From Pseudomonas sp. SL4(2022) (GTDB lineage: Bacteria > Pseudomonadota > Gammaproteobacteria > Pseudomonadales > Pseudomonadaceae): DNA of 64,000 nt. Below the pieces are notes generated by a model. It made no database searches, had not been told where the DNA came from, and saw only the letters and a program-made list of their open reading frames with translations. This document shows, in pieces, positions 9,232 to 16,662 of this stretch (its first letter is position 1; each line of letters begins with the position of its first letter). The DNA lies in the NCBI RefSeq assembly GCF_026625725.1, contig NZ_CP113060.1, forward strand, positions 3,726,001 to 3,790,000, in the 5' to 3' direction. The position numbers and the translations under genes are program-made.

Positions 9232-9739
9232 CGTGTTCCCCTTGAGGTGGAGTTTTTCCATAAAAGCAATTTCCTGATGGTAGGAAATTAGCCGGCGTAC
9301 ATACTACCTGTAACTTGTAGTAAGTAAACGGAGGCAAGGCAAGACGCATAGATTTTTTTCTGTTTACTGCGAAATTGCCCCGTTGTTGGGCATATTTTGG
9401 TTAAAAAACAATCAGTCCTATGGCGCCTGGCAGTTCTTTGCGCAACGTTTATGGTGGTTTGATTGTGGCACTGATTGTTGAACGCTTAAGGTAGACAAGC
9501 GTCTGTATGTGCCAATGTATGGTCAGAACCCGTTGCAGTGTATGCGGCAGCAAATCAGGTAAGGGGCGGCTTGGGCAAGGTCGCACTTATGCCGTCTAAG
9601 TCATTGATTCGCGTGGCCGCAGCGGTTTTGGCCTGATAAGCTCCTGATTATTGCCTACAACTTAATAGATGCAGGGTGTGTTGATCCCGATTACGGCACG
9701 AGCCAATAGCGGGTTGCGCGAGTTAACAAAGGAGTTGCG
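9232..9739. promoter_or_regulatory. oprI leader and upstream region
   Basis: About 500 bases without a gene. On the minus strand the oprI leader holds a perfect 8-bp inverted repeat (AATTTCCT at 9268-9275 with AGGAAATT at 9282-9289, loop of six), suited to mRNA 5'-end protection. AT-rich tracts further up (9351-9361 and 9401-9409) could act as UP elements. A plausible minus-strand promoter lies around 9310-9340 (TTGCCT, 17 bases, TACAAG), but I cannot fix it. The part from about 9420 to 9720 shows nothing I recognise. Confidence 0.45.
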
Positions 9740-10021
9740 ATGAGCGAGGCGTTGTCCATTCACCATGACCTGACCGGTCATCAATTCGAAACCACAGTAG
9801 ATGGTGATCGGGCGTACCTGGCTTATATGGACCTAGGGAAGCAGACCCTGGATATCTATCGTACCTTTGTTCCCAACTCGCTGCGTGGGCGCGGTATTGC
9901 TGCGGCCCTGACCGAGCATGCGCTGCAATATGCCGAGCGCCTGGGCTATACGGTGATTCCGTCGTGCTCCTATGTTGAGCGTTATATGGTGCGTCGTCAG
10001 CGGCAGACGGATAAGAGCTGA
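9740..10021 (+). CDS. Small GNAT-fold N-acetyltransferase-like protein, YidJ/Gcn5-related
   Basis: 93 residues from ATG at 9740, with a near-perfect AAAGGAG seven bases upstream. It matches the minimal GNAT domain of the YjdJ/human GTLF3B class. The central VPNSLRGRGIAAALTEHAL holds the acetyl-CoA pyrophosphate-binding RGxGxA loop, and the late SCSYVERYM is the usual cysteine-containing ending. The substrate is unknown. It is a single gene ending in a terminator shared with cysH. Confidence 0.85.
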   Translation: MSEALSIHHDLTGHQFETTVDGDRAYLAYMDLGKQTLDIYRTFVPNSLRGRGIAAALTEHALQYAERLGYTVIPSCSYVERYMVRRQRQTDKS

Positions 10022-10035
10022 GAACACGTCACGCA

Positions 10036-10068
10036 CAAAAAAGGCCAGTCGATGACTGGCCTTTTTTG
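10036..10068. terminator. Bidirectional terminator between the GNAT gene and cysH
   Basis: A 10-bp perfect stem (AAGGCCAGTC at 10041-10050 with 10054-10063, loop GAT) is flanked by an A run on the left and a T run on the right, so it can stop transcription from both convergent genes. Confidence 0.88.
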
Positions 10069-10096
10069 TGCGTTTGGAATACCCAGGTTGTTGTTG

Positions 10097-10831
10097 TCAG
10101 TTCTTGGTGATCAGGTTGCCGGCATGCAGACCGCATTCTTTCTGTGTGGCTTCTTCCCACCACCAGCGGCCTTCACGTTCGTGCTGGTTCGGCAGAACCG
10201 GGCGGGTGCAGGGTTCGCAACCGATGCTGATAAAACCGCGCTCATGCAAGCTGTTGTAAGGCAGTTCCAGCATGCGGATATAGGCCCAGACGTCTTCACT
10301 GCTCATTTGTGCCAGTGGATTGAACTTGTACAGGGTGTTATTCGCTGTAGAAAAGGCACCGTCAATTTCCAACACCGCCACCTGGCTGCGTGTGCCGGGG
10401 CTCTGGTCACGGCGTTGGCCGGTGGCCCAGGCTTTTACCGTGGCAAGCTTGCGTCGTAGCGGGGCGGTCTTGCGGATGCCGCAGCATTCGCTATGGCCAT
10501 CTTTGTAGAAGCTGAACAGGCCCTTTTGCTTGACCATAGCCTCCAGTGCAGCGGCTTCTGGCGACAATACGTCAATGCTGATGCTGTAGTGCTCGCGCAC
10601 CTGATCAATAAACCGGTAGGTCTCCGGGTGCAGGCGGCCTGTATCGAGGCTGAAGACTTTGACGTTCTTGTTGAGCTTCCAGGCCATATCGACCAGTACC
10701 ACGTCCTCGGCGCCGCTGAAGGACAGCCACAGTTCATCGCCAAAATGCTCGAAGGCGAGTTTGAGAATGTCTTGGGGGGACTTGTTGGCGTAGCTCGCCG
10801 CCAGTTCGGCTACGTCGAAGGGGTGGCTCAT
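10097..10831 (-). CDS. cysH: Adenylylsulfate (APS) reductase CysH
   Basis: 244 residues. It reduces APS to sulfite and AMP in assimilatory sulfate reduction. The four cysteines that bind the [4Fe-4S] cluster of the bacterial APS-reductase type are present: Cys116-Cys117 (SECCGIRK) and Cys205/Cys208 (IGCEPCTR). The redox-active cysteine is in the C-terminal ECGLH motif (Cys233). The PP-loop-like [14 protein letters not shown] near 37-50 binds the nucleotide. The cluster cysteines indicate APS rather than PAPS as substrate. It is probably controlled by CysB, but I could not identify a site. Confidence 0.94.
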   Translation of the reverse strand: MSHPFDVAELAASYANKSPQDILKLAFEHFGDELWLSFSGAEDVVLVDMAWKLNKNVKVFSLDTGRLHPETYRFIDQVREHYSISIDVLSPEAAALEAMVKQKGLFSFYKDGHSECCGIRKTAPLRRKLATVKAWATGQRRDQSPGTRSQVAVLEIDGAFSTANNTLYKFNPLAQMSSEDVWAYIRMLELPYNSLHERGFISIGCEPCTRPVLPNQHEREGRWWWEEATQKECGLHAGNLITKN

Positions 10832-10946
10832 CGGGCTGAATTCCTAGTTATGGTGACGTCATGCGTCTTGTGCCGCGATGGTAGCAAAAGCCGGTTATGC
10901 GGCTAAATAACCAAGTTCAATGGTTGACCTTTCATTCGGCTATAAG

Positions 10947-10963
10947 GCTCTGCGTTGCAGAGC
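10947..10963 (+). promoter_or_regulatory. Short hairpin upstream of thrH
   Basis: A perfect 7-bp inverted repeat (GCTCTGC, loop GTT, GCAGAGC) lies about 60 bases before the thrH start, with no T run after it. It could be a leader structure; the function is unknown. Confidence 0.35.
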
Positions 10964-11020
10964 GTTGGGGGAGTCGCTAGAGTGCCGCCTTCTCAAATAA
11001 ATCCAAGCTAGGAGTGTCCT

Positions 11021-11638
11021 GTGGAAATCGCGTGTCTCGACCTGGAAGGCGTGTTGGTCCCGGAAATCTGGATCGCCTTCGCGGAAAAAACTGGCATCGA
11101 ATCGCTGAAAGCGACCACCCGGGATATTCCGGACTATGACGTGCTGATGAAGCAGCGCCTGCGCATCCTGGACGAGCACGGTTTGAAACTGTCCGATATC
11201 CAGGCAGTGATTGCTACCCTCAAGCCTCTAGAAGGTGCGGTGGAGTTTGTCGACTGGTTGCGTGAGCGCTTTCAGGTGGTGATTCTTTCTGACACCTTCT
11301 ACGAGTTCTCTCAACCGCTGATGCGTCAGTTGGGTTTCCCCGCGCTGCTGTGCCATAAGCTGATCACCGATGAAACCGATCGTGTGGTCGATTACCAACT
11401 GCGCCAGAAAGATCCCAAGCGTCAGTCGGTTATCGCCTTCAAAAGTCTCTATTACCGCGTGATTGCGGCGGGCGACTCCTACAATGACACCACCATGCTC
11501 AGCGAAGCCCATGCAGGCATCCTGTTCCATGCGCCAGACAATGTGATTCGCGAGTTCCCGCAGTTTCCGGCGGTGCACACCTATGAAGACCTCAAGCGCG
11601 AGTTCCTCAAAGCGTCTAGCCGTGACTTGAGTCTGTAA
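11021..11638 (+). CDS. thrH: Phosphoserine phosphatase / homoserine phosphotransferase ThrH
   Basis: 205 residues, HAD superfamily. The start is GTG at 11021 with AGGAG upstream. The nucleophile loop is CLDLEGVLVPE (Asp7), motif II is VILSDTFYEF, and motif IV is AGDSYNDTTML. ThrH of P. aeruginosa dephosphorylates phosphoserine and can transfer phosphate to homoserine, linking serine and threonine synthesis; this copy looks full-length and orthologous. The gene lies divergent to cysH and ends in a shared bidirectional terminator. Confidence 0.94.
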   Translation: MEIACLDLEGVLVPEIWIAFAEKTGIESLKATTRDIPDYDVLMKQRLRILDEHGLKLSDIQAVIATLKPLEGAVEFVDWLRERFQVVILSDTFYEFSQPLMRQLGFPALLCHKLITDETDRVVDYQLRQKDPKRQSVIAFKSLYYRVIAAGDSYNDTTMLSEAHAGILFHAPDNVIREFPQFPAVHTYEDLKREFLKASSRDLSL

Positions 11639-11650
11639 AGGCTGCTGTCT

Positions 11651-11683
11651 AAAAAGCCGCTGGCCATTGCCAGCGGCTTTTTT
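11651..11683. terminator. Bidirectional terminator between thrH and the AraC gene
   Basis: A GC-rich stem (GCCGCTGGC at 11656-11664 with GCCAGCGGC at 11669-11677, loop CATT), extended by A-T pairs on both sides, stands between two convergent genes. Confidence 0.88.
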
Positions 11684-11690
11684 ATGTCTG

Positions 11691-12722
11691 TTAGCCAGTC
11701 GCCGGCGGTGGGTGGCCACCGCGCTGCGCATTGCGAAAAGCCGAAGGTGATTGCTGTTGCCAGCGTTTGAATGCTCGGCGGAAGTTGGCCAGGTCGGTAT
11801 AGCCCAGGCTGTAGGCAATTTCTTCGACACTCATATGGCCACTTTTCAAATGCTCTACCGCCAAACGATGGCGTACTTCCTCGAGCAACGCCTTGAACGA
11901 TGTGCCTTCGGCCTGCAGGCGCCGGTGAAGTGTGCGTGGTGTTAGGTGGAACAGGCGTGCGGTCAGGTTGAGTGAGGGAAAGCCGTGCTGCTTTTCCAGC
12001 ATCACCCGGCGTACACGGGCACTCATTGACTGTTCAGTGCTGAGTTTGTCCAGTTCGCGTTGCAGGATTTGTTCGGCATCACGAAAGCTGGCGGCATCAG
12101 CCATTTTTAGTGGTTGGTCGAGAGCGGCAGTGGGCAGTACAAAACCATTCCAGCCCTGCTCATATTCAACTTCACACTTGCACACCTCGCAGGCCAAGTC
12201 TGCATAGCTCGGACTGGGGAAGGCAAAAGCGATGCGGTGTAGTGGGCAACTGCCCAGAGTCATGAAGTCCAATACGTTCTTGATCGCCAGGATGACGGCT
12301 TCAAATACGGTATGGCTGATTCCGCCTAGCGGAGTTGTTTCACTGAAACTCAGTCGAGTTTCGCCCGCAATTTCCTGCAAGCGCACATTGATCAGGCTGG
12401 TGCGAAGACCGATGTAGCGCTCAATCAAGTGTGCGGCTTGGCGCAAGTTTGTGCTGTTCATGGCTGCATAGCCCAGCAGGCCGTGGGTATTGACGATCAG
12501 TCGCTCCCCCAGCAGCAGGCCAAAGGCCGGCTCAGCAGTACAGCTCAGTACGTCTTCAACCAGTCGGCAGAATTGTGCAAGGGACAACGGCATTTCGTCT
12601 TCTTGCAGCTGCGCCTGGGACAGTTGTGAGCGGGCGAGCCAGGCATCTGCATCAATACCCATGTCGGTCACCAGGCTGCTGATCTGGCGAACGTACTGCA
12701 TGGGAAGAATTAGATCGTGCAT
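11691..12722 (-). CDS. AraC-family regulator of the adjacent hydroxylase genes
   Basis: About 343 residues from ATG at 12722 (MHDLILPMQYVRQ). The frame is open up to a GTG at 12812 and another Met lies at 12701, so the start is uncertain. The N-terminal two thirds resemble the arabinose-binding-2 type sensor of the OruR/AlkR-like group (SSLVTDMGIDADAWLARSQL, then ERLIVNTHGLLGYAAMNS). The C-terminal 100 residues are a double helix-turn-helix AraC domain (LTARLFHLTPRTLHRRLQ and VEEIAYSLGYTDLANFRRAF). It is divergent from the reductase/hydroxylase pair and most likely activates it in response to a hydrophobic substrate; that role is inference from position. Confidence 0.82.
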   Translation of the reverse strand: MHDLILPMQYVRQISSLVTDMGIDADAWLARSQLSQAQLQEDEMPLSLAQFCRLVEDVLSCTAEPAFGLLLGERLIVNTHGLLGYAAMNSTNLRQAAHLIERYIGLRTSLINVRLQEIAGETRLSFSETTPLGGISHTVFEAVILAIKNVLDFMTLGSCPLHRIAFAFPSPSYADLACEVCKCEVEYEQGWNGFVLPTAALDQPLKMADAASFRDAEQILQRELDKLSTEQSMSARVRRVMLEKQHGFPSLNLTARLFHLTPRTLHRRLQAEGTSFKALLEEVRHRLAVEHLKSGHMSVEEIAYSLGYTDLANFRRAFKRWQQQSPSAFRNAQRGGHPPPATG

Positions 12723-12879
12723 CTGCCTGTGCTCGGTTCTGGTGGCTAAGTGGAGAAGCGCTCGCAGCAGAATGTCAATAAATGACCTGCGCTTGTCAAC
12801 CGCAAACCTCACGTAAGCGGAATGTCCTCTTTAACCTGAAGGCATTAACTGACCCATAACAAGCACAAGTGGAGGTCGT

Positions 12880-13914
12880 ATGTTTTCACTCTTTGCGCGG
12901 GCAAAGCCCGTGACGGCCAGTATCAATGGCCGGCCGATTAGCGTTCAACCCAAGGAAACCTTACTGCAGGCAGCGTTGCGTCAGGGCGTGGCATTTCCCC
13001 ATAGCTGTCGGGTGGGCGGCTGTGCCAGCTGCAAGTGCCGTTTGTTGGCGGGCCAAGTAAGGGAGTTGACCGAAACCGGCTACATCCTTACCGATGAAGA
13101 GTTAGATCAGGGCTACATTCTGGCATGCCAGAGCGTGCCCAAAGGTGATGTGTGCATTGAGGTGGATGGGGTCGCCCAGGGGCAGCCATTGGCTGTGTCG
13201 GGCCAGGTGCTGGCACAGACACGCCTGACCCATGACATCACTCGCGTGTTGATTCAACTTGAACGAAACCTGCCTTATAAGGCGGGCCAATACGCTCAGC
13301 TGAGCCTGGCTGGGTTGCCGGGCATAGCGCGCAGCTACTCCTTTGCCAGTGCCGCTCGGACTGATGGGCTGGTGAGCTTTTTTGTACGCCATGTCCCCGC
13401 TGGGGTGTTTTCCAGTTATGTGGCACAGGCTGATCTGCCTGGTCAGCGGGTCACGGTCGCAGGACCGTTGGGCGAGTTCTGGTTACGTGAGTCATCGGCT
13501 CCGCTGCTGCTGGTGGCCGGCGGCAGTGGGCTAGCCCCGCTCCTGGCGTTACTGCAACAGGCGCAGCTGGAGGGCGTAAGACGCGCTGTCACGCTGCTCT
13601 TTGGTGCGCGGCGAGAGCGTGATCTTTATGCGCTTGATGAATTGAGTGCGATTGCCGCGCAATGGCCCGCGGACTTTCGTTTTTTGCCCGTTCTGTCCGA
13701 GGCCACTGCGGAGGACGCCTGGCAAGGTGCGCGCGGGTTGGTTACCGAGCACCTGCATCAGGTGCTTGAGGCCGGTATGCATGCCTATCTATGTGGCCCA
13801 CCAGTGATGATCGATAGCGTTATGGCGCTGCTGATAAAACAGGGTATCAGTCGTCAGCATATCCATGCCGACCGCTTTATCACGGCGCATAACACTCAGC
13901 TCGTAACCCTTTAG
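12880..13914 (+). CDS. Ferredoxin/FAD/NAD(P)H reductase component of the hydroxylase, XylA-like
   Basis: 344 residues in the order plant-type [2Fe-2S] ferredoxin, FAD domain, NAD domain. Cluster ligands are Cys43, Cys48, Cys51 and Cys83 (HSCRVGGCASC, then ILACQS). FAD binding is shown by the RSYSFAS motif, and NAD(P)H binding by GGSGLAPLLALLQ and the late YLCGPPVM. This is the architecture of XylA of xylene monooxygenase, and it replaces the rubredoxin plus rubredoxin reductase used by classical AlkB. It would pass electrons from NAD(P)H to the membrane hydroxylase encoded 29 bases downstream. Confidence 0.88.
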   Translation: MFSLFARAKPVTASINGRPISVQPKETLLQAALRQGVAFPHSCRVGGCASCKCRLLAGQVRELTETGYILTDEELDQGYILACQSVPKGDVCIEVDGVAQGQPLAVSGQVLAQTRLTHDITRVLIQLERNLPYKAGQYAQLSLAGLPGIARSYSFASAARTDGLVSFFVRHVPAGVFSSYVAQADLPGQRVTVAGPLGEFWLRESSAPLLLVAGGSGLAPLLALLQQAQLEGVRRAVTLLFGARRERDLYALDELSAIAAQWPADFRFLPVLSEATAEDAWQGARGLVTEHLHQVLEAGMHAYLCGPPVMIDSVMALLIKQGISRQHIHADRFITAHNTQLVTL

Positions 13915-13943
13915 TCGTTTAATTCACAATCAAAGAGGTTTCT

Positions 13944-15107
13944 ATGAACCTGCTGCATTACCTCAAATATTTTCTCTTTCATGCTGTCGGCCTTTTGTCT
14001 GTTATTGCGATTCTCGCCGGTGGTGCGTGGATCACTTTTGGTCTGTTAGCGATACTGGTCATATATGTGCTGGGCGATGCGTTGTGTGGTGATGACACCA
14101 GCACGCCGGACTTCAAGTACCCCGCCATTCTGACGTTTCAACTCTGGCTGGCTCTGCCTTTGTTAAGTGTTATCGTGTTTTCAGCGCTCTGGAGCGTCAG
14201 CAGCGGCGATGCTCTTGGTTTTGGCGCCGTATTGAGTTCGCTTGTCAGCTATGACCTGATCGCTGCCCGCGATGCCACGGCCAGCGTTCATCACGTGTCC
14301 ACCTGGCTGATTACCGGGCTGATGATCGGTATGGTGGGCACCATTACGGCCCATGAGCTGACGCACCGTACCTGGGACCCGGTTTCTATGTTGATAGGCC
14401 GCTGGTTGTTGGCGTTCAGCTTTGACACGGTGTTCGCAATTGAGCATGTGTATGGCCATCATCGTTATGTTTCTACGCGTGAAGATCCGGCTACGGCCCC
14501 TCGCGGACGTAACGTCTACTGGCATGTTCTGGTGTCCACGCTCAAGGGCAATCGCAGTGCCTGGCGTATTGAGAAAAGACGTCTGTTGCGCAAGGGCTAT
14601 GCGGTCCTGGGATGGCGTAATGCGGTGATTCGCGGCCATCTGATGAGTGCACTGCTGGTAGCGCTTGCCTACCTGGTCGGCGGTCTTGGCGCGGCGCTGT
14701 TTTTTATTGCCTGCGCGCTGTGGGGTAAGGCTTTGTTGGAAATCGTCAACTACATGGAGCACTACGGCATGGTGCGCAATCCCGCTACGCCGGTGCAGCC
14801 AAGGCATTCCTGGAACACCAACCGCCGCATCAGTTCATGGGCCATGTTCAATTTGACCCGCCATTCGCATCACCATGCTCAAGGTGAGGTGCCTTATCAG
14901 GATCTCAAGCCCTACGCCGATGCACCGATGATGATTGGAGGGTATTTGACGACCATTCTGGTGGCCATGCTGCCTCCGCTCTGGCATCACCTGATGACAC
15001 CCAAAGTACAAGCCTGGGACCGTGACTACGCCAGCGCTGAAGAGCTTGAGCTGGCGGCTCAGGCCAATGCGCACAGTGGTCTTGCGGCACTGCAGAAGGC
15101 ACGCTAA
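13944..15107 (+). CDS. Membrane diiron hydroxylase, AlkB/XylM family
   Basis: 387 residues, integral membrane, with the full histidine set of this superfamily: HELTH at 137-141, HVYGHH at 168-173, the NYMEHYG motif with His273, and HSHHH at 307-311. These bind the two irons that activate O2. AAAGAGG lies before the ATG. The family includes alkane 1-monooxygenase, xylene monooxygenase XylM and p-cymene monooxygenase. The paired ferredoxin-type reductase favours the XylM-like branch, but the substrate (alkyl side chain of an aromatic, alkane or terpene) cannot be read from sequence. It is encoded with its reductase and divergent to an AraC regulator. Confidence 0.88.
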   Translation: MNLLHYLKYFLFHAVGLLSVIAILAGGAWITFGLLAILVIYVLGDALCGDDTSTPDFKYPAILTFQLWLALPLLSVIVFSALWSVSSGDALGFGAVLSSLVSYDLIAARDATASVHHVSTWLITGLMIGMVGTITAHELTHRTWDPVSMLIGRWLLAFSFDTVFAIEHVYGHHRYVSTREDPATAPRGRNVYWHVLVSTLKGNRSAWRIEKRRLLRKGYAVLGWRNAVIRGHLMSALLVALAYLVGGLGAALFFIACALWGKALLEIVNYMEHYGMVRNPATPVQPRHSWNTNRRISSWAMFNLTRHSHHHAQGEVPYQDLKPYADAPMMIGGYLTTILVAMLPPLWHHLMTPKVQAWDRDYASAEELELAAQANAHSGLAALQKAR

Positions 15108-15152
15108 TCAGGCTTCTTGGCGGCAAAATAGGCCGCACCTGAGCCTGCGCTA

Positions 15153-16499
15153 TCAGCTCAGTTGCTGCAGGGTGTCGAGTAAGACACGTACTTTAGTGAT
15201 GGATTCCTGGTACTCGGCCTGGCAGTCGGAGTCAGCGACAATGCCACCGCCGCCCCAGCAGCTGATTTGTCCATCTTTGGCCAGCAGGCTGCGGATGGCG
15301 ATTGAGCTGTCCATTTCGCCGCGTACATCCAGGTAGAGCAGGGAGCCGCAGTACAAAGCTCGGCGGTTTGGCTCCAGCTCGTCGATGATCTGCATGGCGC
15401 GGATTTTGGGCGCGCCGGTGATCGAACCGCCAGGAAAGCTGCCGGCGATCAGGTCCAGGGCATCCTTATCCGCAGCCAACTCGCCAGTAACCGCGCTGAC
15501 TAGGTGATGCACATTGGGGTAACTCTCCAGTGCAAAGAGTTCCGGAACGTTTACCGAGCCGATACGGCAGCTGCGACCCAGATCGTTGCGCAGCAGGTCG
15601 ACAATCATCAGGTTTTCAGCGCGGTCTTTGCGGCTTGCCAGCAATGCATCGGCCTGGGCCTGGTCCTGCTGTGGGTCAGCATGTCGTGCGCGGGTGCCTT
15701 TAATGGGCCGGGTTTCGACCTGACCAGCACTGATACGCAGGAAGCGCTCGGGGGAAAGGCTGATGATGGCCCCGCCTTGCGCAAGGGTTTGGAAGCCGGC
15801 AAATGGGGTCGGGCAAGCTGCGCGCAGTGCCTGATAGGCGGTCCAGGGCGAACCTTCGTAGGGGGCACGAAAGCGCTGGGCAAAGTTGACCTGGTAGCAG
15901 TCACCCGCCTGGATATAGGCCTGGATACGCGCAAAAGATGCCTGATACTGGGTTTCGCTTGTATCGGCCTTGAAGGGGCTGAGCAGTCTGAAGGGCTGTG
16001 GTGTAGCCCTAGACAATGTGTTGAATAGGGTGGTCAGACGATGGCGCTCGTCGGCAGCCAGGCAAGGGTGAAAGACCAAATGACACAGCTGCTGCTGATG
16101 ATCGGTAATCAAGGCCCAGGCGTATAAGCCAAACCGCGCATCTTCCAGACCCAGGTCGTCGAAAGCCCGCTCAGGTAGCTGTTCCAATCGCCGTCCAAAG
16201 TCGTAACTCAGGTAGCCAATGATTCCACCGACGAACGGAAGCGAAGTGTTTGCCGGTGGTTGGCATTGGCCAAGCTCGCTGAGGCTCTGGCGCAGACGTT
16301 GCAGGAAAGCCTTGGCCGTTTCGTCAGGCATCGGTGCCAACTCTGCCAATGGCCAGGCGCTCATAAGGTCATAGCGTCCACGCTGCGCGGTCGGACGTCC
16401 GGCATCCAGTAGAACGGCGCCGGGCGCGTCCAGGATCAGGCTGAAGTAGCGAGAAGGGTCTGCCTGGTAGGGCAGAGCCTGTACAAGACAAGTAGGCAT
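15153..16499 (-). CDS. pabB: Aminodeoxychorismate synthase component I PabB
   Basis: 448 residues, chorismate-binding family. The catalytic C-terminal half has the hallmark segments PIKGTRARH (PIKGT type, with the catalytic lysine), MIVDLLRNDLGRSC, and the PGGSITGAPK loop, ending near DGQISCWGGGGIVADSD. With glutaminase PabA it converts chorismate to 4-amino-4-deoxychorismate for folate synthesis. Anthranilate synthase TrpE is the main alternative, but the length and the PIKGT motif fit PabB. It converges on the hydroxylase operon with a 45-base gap. Confidence 0.92.
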   Translation of the reverse strand: MPTCLVQALPYQADPSRYFSLILDAPGAVLLDAGRPTAQRGRYDLMSAWPLAELAPMPDETAKAFLQRLRQSLSELGQCQPPANTSLPFVGGIIGYLSYDFGRRLEQLPERAFDDLGLEDARFGLYAWALITDHQQQLCHLVFHPCLAADERHRLTTLFNTLSRATPQPFRLLSPFKADTSETQYQASFARIQAYIQAGDCYQVNFAQRFRAPYEGSPWTAYQALRAACPTPFAGFQTLAQGGAIISLSPERFLRISAGQVETRPIKGTRARHADPQQDQAQADALLASRKDRAENLMIVDLLRNDLGRSCRIGSVNVPELFALESYPNVHHLVSAVTGELAADKDALDLIAGSFPGGSITGAPKIRAMQIIDELEPNRRALYCGSLLYLDVRGEMDSSIAIRSLLAKDGQISCWGGGGIVADSDCQAEYQESITKVRVLLDTLQQLS

Positions 16500-16662
16500 A
16501 TGGCAGGTTCAAGATGCGCGGATGCCGATTGTAGAACGTCGCTAACATTCATCCTAGAGCTTGCGAACGGGTTTACTCGGAATGCTTGTGCTTATTAGTA
16601 TGGGTAAGTACCCGGATGTTCGATGTGACTCATAAAACAATAATTACTACGGGATCAAGGCC

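Noticed and set aside
10909..10925. Inverted repeat AACCA-7-TGGTT between cysH and thrH as a CysB or other operator
   Set aside because: Five-base arms are too short and CysB sites are poorly defined; no support beyond position.
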